Below, in pieces: positions 15,911 through 24,731 of a stretch of DNA of 64,000 bases. Position 1 is the first letter of the stretch; each line of letters starts with the position of its first letter. The DNA comes from Ancylomarina sp048268005 (GTDB taxonomy: Bacteria > Bacteroidota > Bacteroidia > Bacteroidales > Marinifilaceae): contig JBLWWJ010000002.1 of assembly GCA_048268005.1 (NCBI GenBank), forward strand, positions 186,001-250,000, written 5' to 3'. The translations under genes were made by a program, and so were the position numbers. The notes under the pieces were generated by a model. That model had not been told where the DNA came from. It did no database searches and saw nothing but the letters and a program-made list of their open reading frames with translations.

Positions 15911-18859
15911 TTAACTTTTTTTGTTTCTAATCTTGGTTAGATAACTAACCGAAGGAAGTGTATGAATTTCTTCCAATAAATGGTAGTTCCTATCACTGGA
16001 AGCGACTTTGAATAAGTCACTAGCTTTGTCGTTTAGATCTCCGAATAAGATGGCACCAGAAGGGCAGGTTTGTTGACAGGCTGTTTTGATTTCGCCGTCT
16101 TTTACTTTTCGTCCTTCGAGTTTTGCATTAAGTTTTCCTTCCTGAATTCTCTGAACACACATGGAGCACTTTTCAATAACACCTTTGGCCCTAATCGTAA
16201 CATCAGGATTAAGCACCATGCGACTTAAATCTAAAGTCATGCCAGCCGGATCATGTAAGTTATTTGGGATTGAATCAGCCTGGGTATAATCATACCAATT
16301 GAATCGCCTAACCTTATAAGGACAATTGTTTCCGCAGTAACGTGTTCCAATACATCGATTATAAATCATTTGGTTCAATCCCTCACTGCTATGATTCGTT
16401 GCTGCTACAGGACAAACATTTTCACAAGGCGCATTATCGCAATGCTGACACATAACAGGCTGGAACACGACACTTGGTTTGTTTTCATCTCCAGAGAAAT
16501 AACGGTCAATTCTGATCCACGACATTTCGTGTGCACGAATAACCTCTTTCTTTCCAACAATAGGAACATTGTTTTCAGCCTGGCATGCAATGGTACAAGC
16601 ACCACATCCAACACAGGCATTTAAATCAATGGCTAAGCCCCAGTGATGATTGGGAAATACGGGTTCTTTATAAATCCCGGCATTCTTATATTCGTGCTTA
16701 TTATCGTTGCCTGCTTTTGGATTTTTCTGGTATTCATCCAGATTGGCTTCACGAACGATTGCTCTTCCTTCCATAGAATGGTGAGTTTGAGTCATCGCAA
16801 AATCGAACTGTCCTTCAAGCTTTTCAAGTTTAACTATGGCGTATTTACTGGTGTTTAAGTGGGAGGCTTTAAAACCAACATCTTTACCAACCTTACCACA
16901 AATAGTTCTTCCATAACCTTCCGCGATAGAGACAGTATTGTATGCCTGACCGGGTAGAATATAGACTGGTATTTCAAGATCACCATTGAGCTTAATCATA
17001 TTCCCCGTTTCGAGCGCCATTTCTTTGGCTTGTTTTGGTGATATATTGAGATAATTGTCCCAGCAAATTTTACTTATAGGATCTGGCATCTCTTGCAACC
17101 ATGGATTATTAGCCATGCTACCATTCCCCATGGATATTTTTTCGTAGACCTGAAGTTCAATACCATTCGTTTTTTTCGTTTGAGTAATTGTCTCAAGCGT
17201 TTTGTTTATATCAAGCTGGGAAAACTTGAGTTTATTATCGGATTTGTCCTTGGTCTGAAAAATCCCTTCTTGTAAGGTATGTTCCCAATAGGATTTAAAA
17301 TTCGTGTAAAGTGATTGACTTGGGAAAAGAGTTTCTTCCCAGTTTTTCATGATGAATTTATGGTAATCATCATCTTTACCTGACCATTTTAAAAGGGAAA
17401 CCTGAAACTGTCGGGTATCGAAAAGAGGATGAATGGCAGGTTGCATTAAAGAGAAAGACCCTTTTTTGATTTCAGCATCATTCCAACTTTCCAGATAATG
17501 ATTATCTGGGGCAAGGTATTTCATTAAGGATGAGGTTTCGTTTGGAGCCTCATGTATAGATAAGCTATAAGGAAGAGATTTAATAGCTTGCTTTATCTTT
17601 TCTCCTTCAGGGTGAGTATACACAGGATTGGTGTAATAGCATATTAGTCCTTTTAATTGTCCAGAGCTTAAATCGTCTATAAGCTGATCCATATCTTCAT
17701 CAATGGCTTGATGATTTAAAAGAGGGTTTTCCAGATTAATACAAGAATTGAAATTCTCTAATTCGTAATTGATGGCATTAATCAGAATTTGGGCATTCAA
17801 ATCCTGACTTCCGGAAACAACTAATGAACGTGATTTTTGATTTAACAGATCTTTCGCCAGGTCTTTAATTACCTTTGTTGACTCGGGAACATCATGTTTA
17901 CCCTGCCCTTTTAAAATAAGAATCTCATTATAAAGCTGAGCAATTAAAAGGTTTAAGTCCGATGGTTTTATGGTGTGCCTTTCATCGGCATTACTACCTG
18001 TTAAACTCATTCTCGATTCGAATTGAATATGTCGAGACATTTTGTTTAGGGAACCTGAAAGTTTACGGGTATCAGAATAAGTTTTAATGTATTCAGCAGG
18101 ATTGAGCCATGTTCCCAGGAAATCGGCATCGAAACTAACAATCAAGTTGGCTTTATTGAATCGATAATCGGGTATACCTTCTTTTTCGAAACAAAGCTTT
18201 TGAGCTTGAAGGATGGCATCAGCCGATTGGGTATCGTATTGAACCCATTTGATATTAGGATGTGTATCAGTAAAATGCTGAATGGCTTTACGAGTTGATG
18301 GACTGAAAATAGTTGGTGTTAATAAAGCGATATGATCATTTTTATGAGAATTTAATGCTTTCAATATTGACTCATCAAACTCATCCCAGGTAACTTGTTT
18401 TTGGTTTATTTGAGGGGACTTATAACGGCTTTTGTCGTATAAGCTTAAGACAGATGCCTGAGCACGAGCAGAACAAGATCCATTGCTTATTGGAGATAAG
18501 TTGTTACCCTCAATTTTTATGGGGCGTCCTTCTCTGGTTTTAATAAGAATACTGGCATAATCACTTCCATTTATGTAAGTAGAGGCATAATAATTGGCTA
18601 TACCAGGGGTTATTTCTTCGGGTTTATTCAAATATGGAATAGCCTTTTGAACGGCATTTTCACAGCTTGATAAAACGGTTGTTATAGCTAAACTGTATCC
18701 ACAAAGTTTTAAGAAATCCCGGCGATTACTTTTGGCTTCAGCAGTTCCATCCTCAAAAATATCGAGAACCTGCTCCAAATTACCTTTGGGGCTGTGTTTT
18801 GTTTTTTTAGATTCAGAACTCTCGTTTTTTTCTTGCTGGCTTTTCCAGTATTTTTTCAT
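15911..18859 (-). CDS. actB: Alternative complex III subunit ActB, fused molybdopterin-like and 4Fe-4S parts
   Basis: A 982-residue fusion. The N-terminus has a Tat-variant signal (SNRRDFLKLCGYSLAITTVL, about residues 41-60). Residues 90 to about 690 resemble a molybdopterin oxidoreductase fold; in characterised complexes this domain carries no molybdenum. From about residue 740 comes a ferredoxin-type module with CVGCGACTIAC, CQHCDNAPCENVCP, CIGTRYCGNNCPYKVRRF and CSMC...CQQTCPSGA, binding three 4Fe-4S and one 3Fe-4S cluster in known enzymes. It carries electrons toward ActA or ActE. Spacing to actA is 49 bases. Confidence 0.95.
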   Translation of the reverse strand: MKKYWKSQQEKNESSESKKTKHSPKGNLEQVLDIFEDGTAEAKSNRRDFLKLCGYSLAITTVLSSCENAVQKAIPYLNKPEEITPGIANYYASTYINGSDYASILIKTREGRPIKIEGNNLSPISNGSCSARAQASVLSLYDKSRYKSPQINQKQVTWDEFDESILKALNSHKNDHIALLTPTIFSPSTRKAIQHFTDTHPNIKWVQYDTQSADAILQAQKLCFEKEGIPDYRFNKANLIVSFDADFLGTWLNPAEYIKTYSDTRKLSGSLNKMSRHIQFESRMSLTGSNADERHTIKPSDLNLLIAQLYNEILILKGQGKHDVPESTKVIKDLAKDLLNQKSRSLVVSGSQDLNAQILINAINYELENFNSCINLENPLLNHQAIDEDMDQLIDDLSSGQLKGLICYYTNPVYTHPEGEKIKQAIKSLPYSLSIHEAPNETSSLMKYLAPDNHYLESWNDAEIKKGSFSLMQPAIHPLFDTRQFQVSLLKWSGKDDDYHKFIMKNWEETLFPSQSLYTNFKSYWEHTLQEGIFQTKDKSDNKLKFSQLDINKTLETITQTKKTNGIELQVYEKISMGNGSMANNPWLQEMPDPISKICWDNYLNISPKQAKEMALETGNMIKLNGDLEIPVYILPGQAYNTVSIAEGYGRTICGKVGKDVGFKASHLNTSKYAIVKLEKLEGQFDFAMTQTHHSMEGRAIVREANLDEYQKNPKAGNDNKHEYKNAGIYKEPVFPNHHWGLAIDLNACVGCGACTIACQAENNVPIVGKKEVIRAHEMSWIRIDRYFSGDENKPSVVFQPVMCQHCDNAPCENVCPVAATNHSSEGLNQMIYNRCIGTRYCGNNCPYKVRRFNWYDYTQADSIPNNLHDPAGMTLDLSRMVLNPDVTIRAKGVIEKCSMCVQRIQEGKLNAKLEGRKVKDGEIKTACQQTCPSGAILFGDLNDKASDLFKVASSDRNYHLLEEIHTLPSVSYLTKIRNKKS

Positions 18860-18908
18860 GTTGGGTATTTTTTCGGTTAGCTCCTCAGGTTAATAAGTAA
18901 TGTCTGGC

Positions 18909-20042
18909 TTAATAATGACATCGGGCACATTCCCGACCGCCAATATCTTTCACCCGGACACTATCGATTTGTTCCTTTACAAGTTTAAGATGGAGTTCTT
19001 TGAATGTGTTAGAGTAATAGTTGTTGTAATTGAAATCAACAGCTGTTTTGTCATGACAATCCAAACACCAACCCATTGATAAATCCTCAACTTGTTTTAC
19101 GATATGCATTTGTTCAACTTCTCCATGGCATTCCTGACATTCACGTTTGCCAACATTTACATGTTGTGCATGACTAAAAAAGACATGATCGGGAAGTTTA
19201 TGAACACGTACCCATTCTATAGGTTTATTATTCTCAACTGCTGCATGAATCTTATTGATTTCAAACTTGCCTGAATTTCTACCTTCTCTAACAATGGAGT
19301 GGCAGTTAAGGCAAACATTGGCAGATGGGATTACTGCAGATTTACTATTGTCGACGCCTGTATGGCAATATCTGCAATCTATTTTGTTATCAGTTGCATG
19401 GACTTTGTGAGAGAATTTTATAGGTTGATCAGGTGCGTAATTTTCATTACGACCAAGAGCCATAGCATCTTCACTCAACATTTTTATTTGATAGCCTAAT
19501 GCCAAAAAGAAAATTAAAATGGTGATGAATTTATATTTTATCTTCTTAGTGAAGAGTAGGTCTATTAAAGCAAGAGTAATGAGTAAACCTAAAAATAGAA
19601 ATAGGATGAGATTGTTGACTACTGGTTTTTGTTCTTCTGCACCATGTTCTTTTAATTTGAGCAGATAATTTTTGATATGGCTGAGTTCTTCTTCACTATA
19701 TTCATACCCAGCATGAACTTCAGACATAACCTTTGCAATAGGAGCATTTATAACAGAGTTAAAATCAGAGATTTCTTTAGTTGAAAAGCTATGAGCAATA
19801 TCCCAGGCAGAAGGATTCCAATTAAGCGTATCAGAAAAACTAATGTTATGACAGCTAATACAAGCCTTTAATTTAGTTTTTGTAAGTACTAAGCCTTTAA
19901 AAATTCGTTCACCTTGCTTTGACGATTCCAGAAAATTGTGTTCTGTTTTTTTGTGTTTGGATGTATTTTGATTTTCGGAAAAAGACGGGGAAGTTGTCAG
20001 TAGAAAAAAGACAATAGGAAAGAATAGGCAAAGTTTACTCAT
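18909..20042 (-). CDS. actA: Alternative complex III multihaem cytochrome ActA
   Basis: First gene of the complex III operon, 377 residues. It has a signal peptide (cleavage near SFSENQ), then six CxxCH haem sites: CISCH at 61-65, and five in the C-terminal half (CRYCH 223-227, CLNCH 244-248, CQECH, CLDCH and the terminal CARCH). Two helices lie at about 145-164 and 171-188 between the first and second sites. The five C-terminal sites correspond to the pentahaem ActA of Rhodothermus; the N-terminal monohaem domain is an addition seen in Bacteroidetes members. The protein is periplasmic, receiving electrons from ActB. Confidence 0.94.
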   Translation of the reverse strand: MSKLCLFFPIVFFLLTTSPSFSENQNTSKHKKTEHNFLESSKQGERIFKGLVLTKTKLKACISCHNISFSDTLNWNPSAWDIAHSFSTKEISDFNSVINAPIAKVMSEVHAGYEYSEEELSHIKNYLLKLKEHGAEEQKPVVNNLILFLFLGLLITLALIDLLFTKKIKYKFITILIFFLALGYQIKMLSEDAMALGRNENYAPDQPIKFSHKVHATDNKIDCRYCHTGVDNSKSAVIPSANVCLNCHSIVREGRNSGKFEINKIHAAVENNKPIEWVRVHKLPDHVFFSHAQHVNVGKRECQECHGEVEQMHIVKQVEDLSMGWCLDCHDKTAVDFNYNNYYSNTFKELHLKLVKEQIDSVRVKDIGGRECARCHY

Positions 20043-20432
20043 GGTAGAATGATTTACAAATGCTTTATATAAATATGATGTCTATATTCTCAATAAGAAA
20101 CCAGATTTTATCTAAAAAATCCGGAATGATTTAACTGTTAAATCATTAACTCGTCTTACAAGTTAAAAATTTTACTTAATTAATCACAGTTCAATTTTCA
20201 TTATTTTTTAATCTAGAATCTCTATACTGATTTTTTAGTGCTTTTTTTTATCTGGTTATAGCCTAAAATATGGAATAAGCAGGATGTTTTAGTTCTTATG
20301 AGACAATTATGAAATATTTCATAATTAATTAGAAGTGTTTTTTAGATAGGATACTTTTTTGTGAAATATATGAAACAAAAAAGCCTTCATTAGTTAAAAT
20401 GAAGGCTTTGAAATATTGTAAGTTAAGTCTGT
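20043..20432. other. Intergenic region upstream of actA
   Basis: About 390 bases, very AT-rich, with no reading frame I would call. It must contain the act operon promoter on the minus strand, though I found no perfect CAAAnnTA (reverse TAnnTTTG). The far end holds the pssA terminator at 20376-20409. Confidence 0.6.
20376..20409 (-). terminator. Intrinsic terminator of pssA
   Basis: AAAGCCTTCATT at 20380-20391 and AATGAAGGCTTT at 20398-20409 form a perfect 12-bp stem with a 6-nt loop; the A-run at 20377-20382 gives a U tract on the minus transcript. Confidence 0.88.
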
Positions 20433-21170
20433 TTATTTTTTCAGATTATCGACTAATGAGAAAAAGATATAAACAAATAATATAAGGGGAATAACTAGCC
20501 ATTTTAAAAGGATTGCTAAAATCACTAAAGTGATCAGAAATAAATATCGAATTTGATTTTCTTGCCACTTAAGACTCTTAACTTTTAGAGCGAACATTGG
20601 AATTTCAGCAACCAAGAGAAAAGAGGTGATAAGTACTGCTGCAAGAATCAGCCATTGGTTAGCAAGTAATCCTTCAATCATTGGATAATCACCAAAGTGA
20701 AGAATAATAGGTAAAGATGCCCAAAACATAGCATTTGCTGGAGTTGGTACACCAATAAATGAAGATGTTTGACGCGTATCTACATTAAATTTTGCTAATC
20801 GAAGTCCAGAGAAAATAGAGATGATAAAGGCAGATAATAGAATCGCTATCTGCGAATAACTTAAAGTTTCTGGAGTGAAAGCCACACCAGAATCACCTAA
20901 AACGGCAAAGCGTAAGTAAGAGAAAGCTATGGTTGCTGGTGCAAAACCGAAACTTAGCATATCGGCTAATGAATCCAATTCTTTACCCATTTCCGAGTAG
21001 GCTCCTAACAATCTGGCGAAGAGTCCATCCATGAAATCGAATACTGCTGCCAGAATGATTAAAAGGGCAGCAGGAAATAGATAACCCTCAATAGCTAATA
21101 AACTGGCTACACAACCTGATAGTATATTTAAACAGGTAATGGCATTGGGAATATGTTTTGTAATTGACAT
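20433..21170 (-). CDS. pssA: CDP-diacylglycerol--serine O-phosphatidyltransferase
   Basis: Makes phosphatidylserine from CDP-diacylglycerol and serine, the first step to phosphatidylethanolamine. The CDP-alcohol phosphotransferase motif is complete: DFMDGLFARLLG followed by G-x3-D-x3-D (SEMGKELDSLADM), near residues 41-66. About six to eight transmembrane helices are predicted in 245 residues. I chose the ATG at 21170 because MSITKHIPNAITCLN matches family N-termini; an ATG at 21191 adds seven residues. Together with cdsA at 38.7 kb the window covers two steps of phospholipid synthesis. Confidence 0.93.
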   Translation of the reverse strand: MSITKHIPNAITCLNILSGCVASLLAIEGYLFPAALLIILAAVFDFMDGLFARLLGAYSEMGKELDSLADMLSFGFAPATIAFSYLRFAVLGDSGVAFTPETLSYSQIAILLSAFIISIFSGLRLAKFNVDTRQTSSFIGVPTPANAMFWASLPIILHFGDYPMIEGLLANQWLILAAVLITSFLLVAEIPMFALKVKSLKWQENQIRYLFLITLVILAILLKWLVIPLILFVYIFFSLVDNLKK

Positions 21171-21219
21171 CTTAGTGAGTGTTTTGATCAATAGATATTG
21201 CTCTTTATGACAAGCCTTG

Positions 21220-21227
21220 CAAAATTA
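21220..21227 (-). promoter_or_regulatory. Candidate -7 element upstream of pssA
   Basis: CAAAATTA on the plus strand reads TAATTTTG on the minus strand, a full match to TAnnTTTG, about 50 bases before the chosen pssA start. No good TTG was found at the usual distance. Confidence 0.45.
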
Positions 21228-21271
21228 ATCTAAAAATTGGAATCGGCTGAAAAGTTTCATAGAGAATGTCG

Positions 21272-21298
21272 TTGTATAAAAAAAGCATTGTATTTTTA
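21272..21298 (+). promoter_or_regulatory. Candidate promoter of the PorV/PorQ-like gene
   Basis: TTG at 21272-21274 and TATTTTTA at 21291-21298 resemble the Bacteroidetes -33/-7 elements, but the spacer is only 16 nt and the last base differs. The start codon is 22 bases downstream. Confidence 0.35.
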
Positions 21299-21320
21299 CG
21301 CTTCGTTCAAAATTTATAAG

Positions 21321-22385
21321 ATGCAAAAATACCTATTCTTTTTAATCTTCTTTTTTTCAGGATTGAGCCTATTCTCTCAAACTTCTGCGCCAAAGTATAG
21401 TAATGAGTTTTTATCCGTTGGTGTGGGGGCTAGAGCATTTGCAATGGGTAATGTAGCTGTGGCATCGCAAAGTGGTGTAGAAGCAGCTTATTGGAATCCT
21501 GCAAGTTTGGTTGATTTAAGTAAGAAATATGAAATTTCAGCCATGCATGCCGAATATTTTGCAGGAATGGCAGCTTATGACTATGTTGGCTTTGGTGTAA
21601 AATTGGATGAGAAAAGTGCTTTGGCTCTCAGTGTAATCAGATATGGGGTTGATGATATACCCAATACACTTGAGTTGATAGATAAAGACGGTAATATTAG
21701 ATACGATTTAGTGACAACTTTCTCTGCAGCTGATTATGCCTTTCTTTTTTCCTATGCCAAAAAAACAAAGATAGAAGGTTTGTCGATAGGTGGAAATGTC
21801 AAAATCATTTACCGTCATACAGGGGAATTTGCTTCTGCCTATGGTTTTGGAATTGATGCAGCCGTGAAATATAAAAAAGGGAAATGGCAAATGGGCGCTT
21901 TATTACGTGATGCCAGTTCAACCTTTAATGCTTGGGTCTTCAAAACAGATGATCTTGAGGATGTTTTTAATACAACTGACAATGAGATTCCTGAAAACTC
22001 AACTGAGATCACATTACCTAGATTGATTTTGGGTGTGAGTCGCGATGTTAGACTAAGTGATAAAGTTTCTGTATTAGCTGAGTTAGACCTAGACTTCACC
22101 TTTGATGGTAAACGCCACACTTTTATTGAAGGAGATCCTGTAAGTATCGATCCGCATATGGGACTGGAATTTCAATATCAGGATCTGATTTATATTAGAA
22201 TGGGCGTTGGAAATATACAAAGAGAGACAGATTTTCAACAAAAGGAATCACTGGTTTTTCAACCCAATATGGGTTTAGGTATTCACTATAAAAATTTTAG
22301 GCTAGACTATGCTCTAACAGATATTGGTGATCAATCCATATCGAAATATTCCAACGTATTTTCCCTTTCCTATGCTTTCGATTAG
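21321..22385 (+). CDS. PorV/PorQ family outer-membrane protein
   Basis: A 354-residue predicted outer-membrane beta-barrel with a signal peptide (LFFLIFFFSGLSLFSQ). The N-terminus of the mature part, EFLSVGVGARAFAMGNVAVA then AAYWNPASLVDL, is the mark of PorV/PorQ (FadL-like, UPF0164) proteins, and the C-terminus ends in aromatic Phe (SLSYAFD). PorV and PorQ act in type IX secretion; more distant members have unknown roles. The ATG at 21321 was preferred to one at 21237, which would put 28 residues before the signal peptide. It is probably monocistronic. Confidence 0.85.
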   Translation: MQKYLFFLIFFFSGLSLFSQTSAPKYSNEFLSVGVGARAFAMGNVAVASQSGVEAAYWNPASLVDLSKKYEISAMHAEYFAGMAAYDYVGFGVKLDEKSALALSVIRYGVDDIPNTLELIDKDGNIRYDLVTTFSAADYAFLFSYAKKTKIEGLSIGGNVKIIYRHTGEFASAYGFGIDAAVKYKKGKWQMGALLRDASSTFNAWVFKTDDLEDVFNTTDNEIPENSTEITLPRLILGVSRDVRLSDKVSVLAELDLDFTFDGKRHTFIEGDPVSIDPHMGLEFQYQDLIYIRMGVGNIQRETDFQQKESLVFQPNMGLGIHYKNFRLDYALTDIGDQSISKYSNVFSLSYAFD

Positions 22386-22483
22386 ATATCGAGAATACAA
22401 AATATGGTTTGTGTGATCACGAGTAAAAATTCTTTATGCTGACTTGTAATTTTAAGAGTCAACTTTTCTAGAGCCATTTTATC

Positions 22484-22513
22484 TTGTAATGCCCCGAAAT
22501 TTCACTACTTTCG
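22484..22513 (+). promoter_or_regulatory. Promoter of the Ppx/GppA gene
   Basis: TTG at 22484-22486, a 19-nt spacer, then TACTTTCG at 22506-22513 (one mismatch to TAnnTTTG). The predicted start site is near 22517-22520, about 40 bases before the ATG. Confidence 0.6.
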
Positions 22514-22556
22514 ATATCTTGTAAAAGCTATTTTTTAACTGAAATCAATTCTATCT

Positions 22557-23516
22557 ATGCGTATCTCGATTATCGATTTGGGTACCAATACATTTAATTT
22601 ACTTGTGGCTGAAATCATAGCCAATAAGCAAATCAACATACTTCATCGTTCCAAATATCCAGTGAAACTGGGTGAAGGAGGCATCAATCAGAATTTTATT
22701 ACTGATGAGGCTCAAAATCGTGCGCATCTGGCATTCGTAGAGATGAAGCAAATCATTAATTCTTACCAAACGGTGAAAACCATTGGCTTTGCGACATCTG
22801 CAATTAGAACTGCAAAGAATGGGATAGATTTTGTCAAGCATATTCGTCAAGATTTTGATATTGACATTCAGGTTATATCTGGGAGTCGTGAGGCTGAACT
22901 TATTTATTACGGAACACGTGAATCGGTTGGCTTAGATGATGAGGTTGTTGCCATTCTTGATATTGGCGGAGGAAGTAATGAGATCATCATAGCCAATTCG
23001 GAAAAAATCTTTTGGAAGAAATCTTATCCTATAGGCATGACACGTTTGTTGGAACAATTTCATCCTTCTGACCCAATTAAATTGGATGAGCTTAAAGATA
23101 TTGAAGCATTTTTGAGAGATAACTTGAGTGATTTAATTGAAGCTTTGAAAAGATACTCAGTAAAAACATTGATAGGTTCATCAGGTTCTTTCTCTACTTT
23201 GCGACAGGTTATTTTAGCTGAAGAGAAAACAGAGTCTTTGTGTGATGCAACCCATTATAATATAAAACTTGAAGATTTTAAAACCTTGCACGAACGCTTT
23301 GTTAAGTCAACACTTGAGGAGAGAATGCAAATGCAAGGTATGGATAGCGCCAGAGTCCATCTAATGGTGCTTGCTAGTATTTTTATCAATTTTCTGGTGA
23401 AAGAAAGCGATATGTCAGTCTTATTTCAATCAGCCTACTCTCTAAAAGAGGGCGCTTTATTTGAATATCTAAATGGTTTTAGTGAATCAGAAAAATCGAT
23501 ACCTTCGGATAAATAA
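22557..23516 (+). CDS. Ppx/GppA family phosphatase (exopolyphosphatase-like)
   Basis: A 319-residue protein of the sugar kinase/Hsp70/actin fold. The phosphate-binding loops are seen in IIDLGTNTFNLLVAE (residues 4-18) and AILDIGGGSNEIII (about 132-145), with the GFATSAIRTAKNG segment between. It hydrolyses inorganic polyphosphate or the pentaphosphate of (p)ppGpp. The length fits the short form lacking the C-terminal HD domain. It starts a probable operon with the NtrC-like regulator, 32 bases downstream, and hydF. Confidence 0.88.
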   Translation: MRISIIDLGTNTFNLLVAEIIANKQINILHRSKYPVKLGEGGINQNFITDEAQNRAHLAFVEMKQIINSYQTVKTIGFATSAIRTAKNGIDFVKHIRQDFDIDIQVISGSREAELIYYGTRESVGLDDEVVAILDIGGGSNEIIIANSEKIFWKKSYPIGMTRLLEQFHPSDPIKLDELKDIEAFLRDNLSDLIEALKRYSVKTLIGSSGSFSTLRQVILAEEKTESLCDATHYNIKLEDFKTLHERFVKSTLEERMQMQGMDSARVHLMVLASIFINFLVKESDMSVLFQSAYSLKEGALFEYLNGFSESEKSIPSDK

Positions 23517-23548
23517 AAAATTAAAGTCACTTCTATAATATCAATAAC

Positions 23549-24715
23549 ATGTCAAAAATTTTAATCATCGACGACGAAAAAAGTATTCGTAATACCTTGA
23601 AAGATATTCTTTCTTACGAAAACTATCAGGTGAGTCTTGCTGAGAACGGAATGGAAGCCATTAAAATGGTTGGAGCGAATGAATTTGATGTGATTCTTTG
23701 CGATATAAAGATGCCAGAAATGGATGGGCTAGAAGTTCTTGAGAAATTACAGGAAATTGCTTTTGATGTACCCGTTATTATGATTTCGGGACATGGAAAT
23801 ATTGATACGGCGGTAGAAGCTATAAAAAAAGGCGCTTTCGATTTTATTGAGAAACCCCTTGACCTAAATCGAATTTTAATTACCATTAAAAATGCGCTTG
23901 ATAAGGCTGTTTTGCTTACCGAAACCAAAGTCTTGAAAAGAAAGGTGAGTAAGAAATACGACATGATTGGTGAATCAAAAGCAATCATGGAGTTAAATGA
24001 TATGATTGAGAAAGTGGCGCCAACTGATGCTCGTGTTTTGATTACCGGTCCTAATGGAACGGGTAAAGAATTGGTGGCTCATCGTATTCATGAAAAGAGT
24101 AATCGTGCCAAGAAACCTTTTATAGAGGTGAATTGTGCTGCGATTCCTTCTGAGCTTATCGAGAGTGAATTGTTTGGACATGAAAAAGGTTCATTTACTT
24201 CGGCACATAAACAGCGCAAAGGAAAATTCGAGCTGTCTGATGGAGGAACTCTGTTTTTGGATGAGATTGGCGATATGAGTTTGTCAGCTCAAGCCAAAGT
24301 GTTACGTGCTTTGCAGGAAAACAAAATTACAAGAGTAGGGGGAGATAAGGAAATAAAGGTGAATGTTAGAGTGATTGCAGCGACCAATAAGAATCTTTCT
24401 GATGAAATAGGCTTGGGTAAGTTTCGTGAAGACTTGTATCACCGCTTAAGTGTCATCTTAATTAAAGTTCCTGCCCTAAATGAAAGATTAGAAGATATTC
24501 CTTTATTAGCTCAGCATTTTATCGATCTGATTTGTTCAGAAATGGGTTTGCCTCCAAAATCGATAGCTGAAGATGCGATTGCAGAACTTTTAAAATTAGA
24601 TTATACAGGTAATATCCGTGAGTTTAGAAATATCATTGAACGTTTAATCATCTTGGGTGATAAAGAAATTACTCAACAGGATATTAAACTCTATGCAGGA
24701 GCCAATAGAAATTAA
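23549..24715 (+). CDS. NtrC-family sigma-54 response regulator without DNA-binding domain
   Basis: A 388-residue two-domain regulator. The receiver domain (1-120) has the acidic pocket DDE at 8-10, phosphorylation site Asp52 (LCDIKMP) and conserved Lys in IEKPLDL. The AAA+ domain follows: Walker A GPNGTGKE near 166-173, the sigma-54 contact loop GSFTSA at about 214-219 instead of GAFTGA, Walker B GGTLFLDEIGDM and the arginine-finger region FREDLYHRL. The chain stops 13 residues after the sensor-2 region (GNIREFRNIIERL), where a Fis-type helix-turn-helix would normally add about 50 residues. It may therefore act without DNA binding, or not activate sigma-54 at all. No partner kinase is adjacent. 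Confidence 0.9.
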   Translation: MSKILIIDDEKSIRNTLKDILSYENYQVSLAENGMEAIKMVGANEFDVILCDIKMPEMDGLEVLEKLQEIAFDVPVIMISGHGNIDTAVEAIKKGAFDFIEKPLDLNRILITIKNALDKAVLLTETKVLKRKVSKKYDMIGESKAIMELNDMIEKVAPTDARVLITGPNGTGKELVAHRIHEKSNRAKKPFIEVNCAAIPSELIESELFGHEKGSFTSAHKQRKGKFELSDGGTLFLDEIGDMSLSAQAKVLRALQENKITRVGGDKEIKVNVRVIAATNKNLSDEIGLGKFREDLYHRLSVILIKVPALNERLEDIPLLAQHFIDLICSEMGLPPKSIAEDAIAELLKLDYTGNIREFRNIIERLIILGDKEITQQDIKLYAGANRN

Positions 24716-24731
24716 TTAGCATTATTCAAGG

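Noticed and set aside
23626..23988. 120-codon antisense frame inside the response regulator gene
   Set aside because: It mirrors the well-supported receiver domain on the other strand; a shadow frame.
24600..24715. Frameshift hiding an HTH domain at the end of the response regulator
   Set aside because: The 16 bases to the hydF start leave no room for about 50 more residues in any frame, so the domain is truly absent here.
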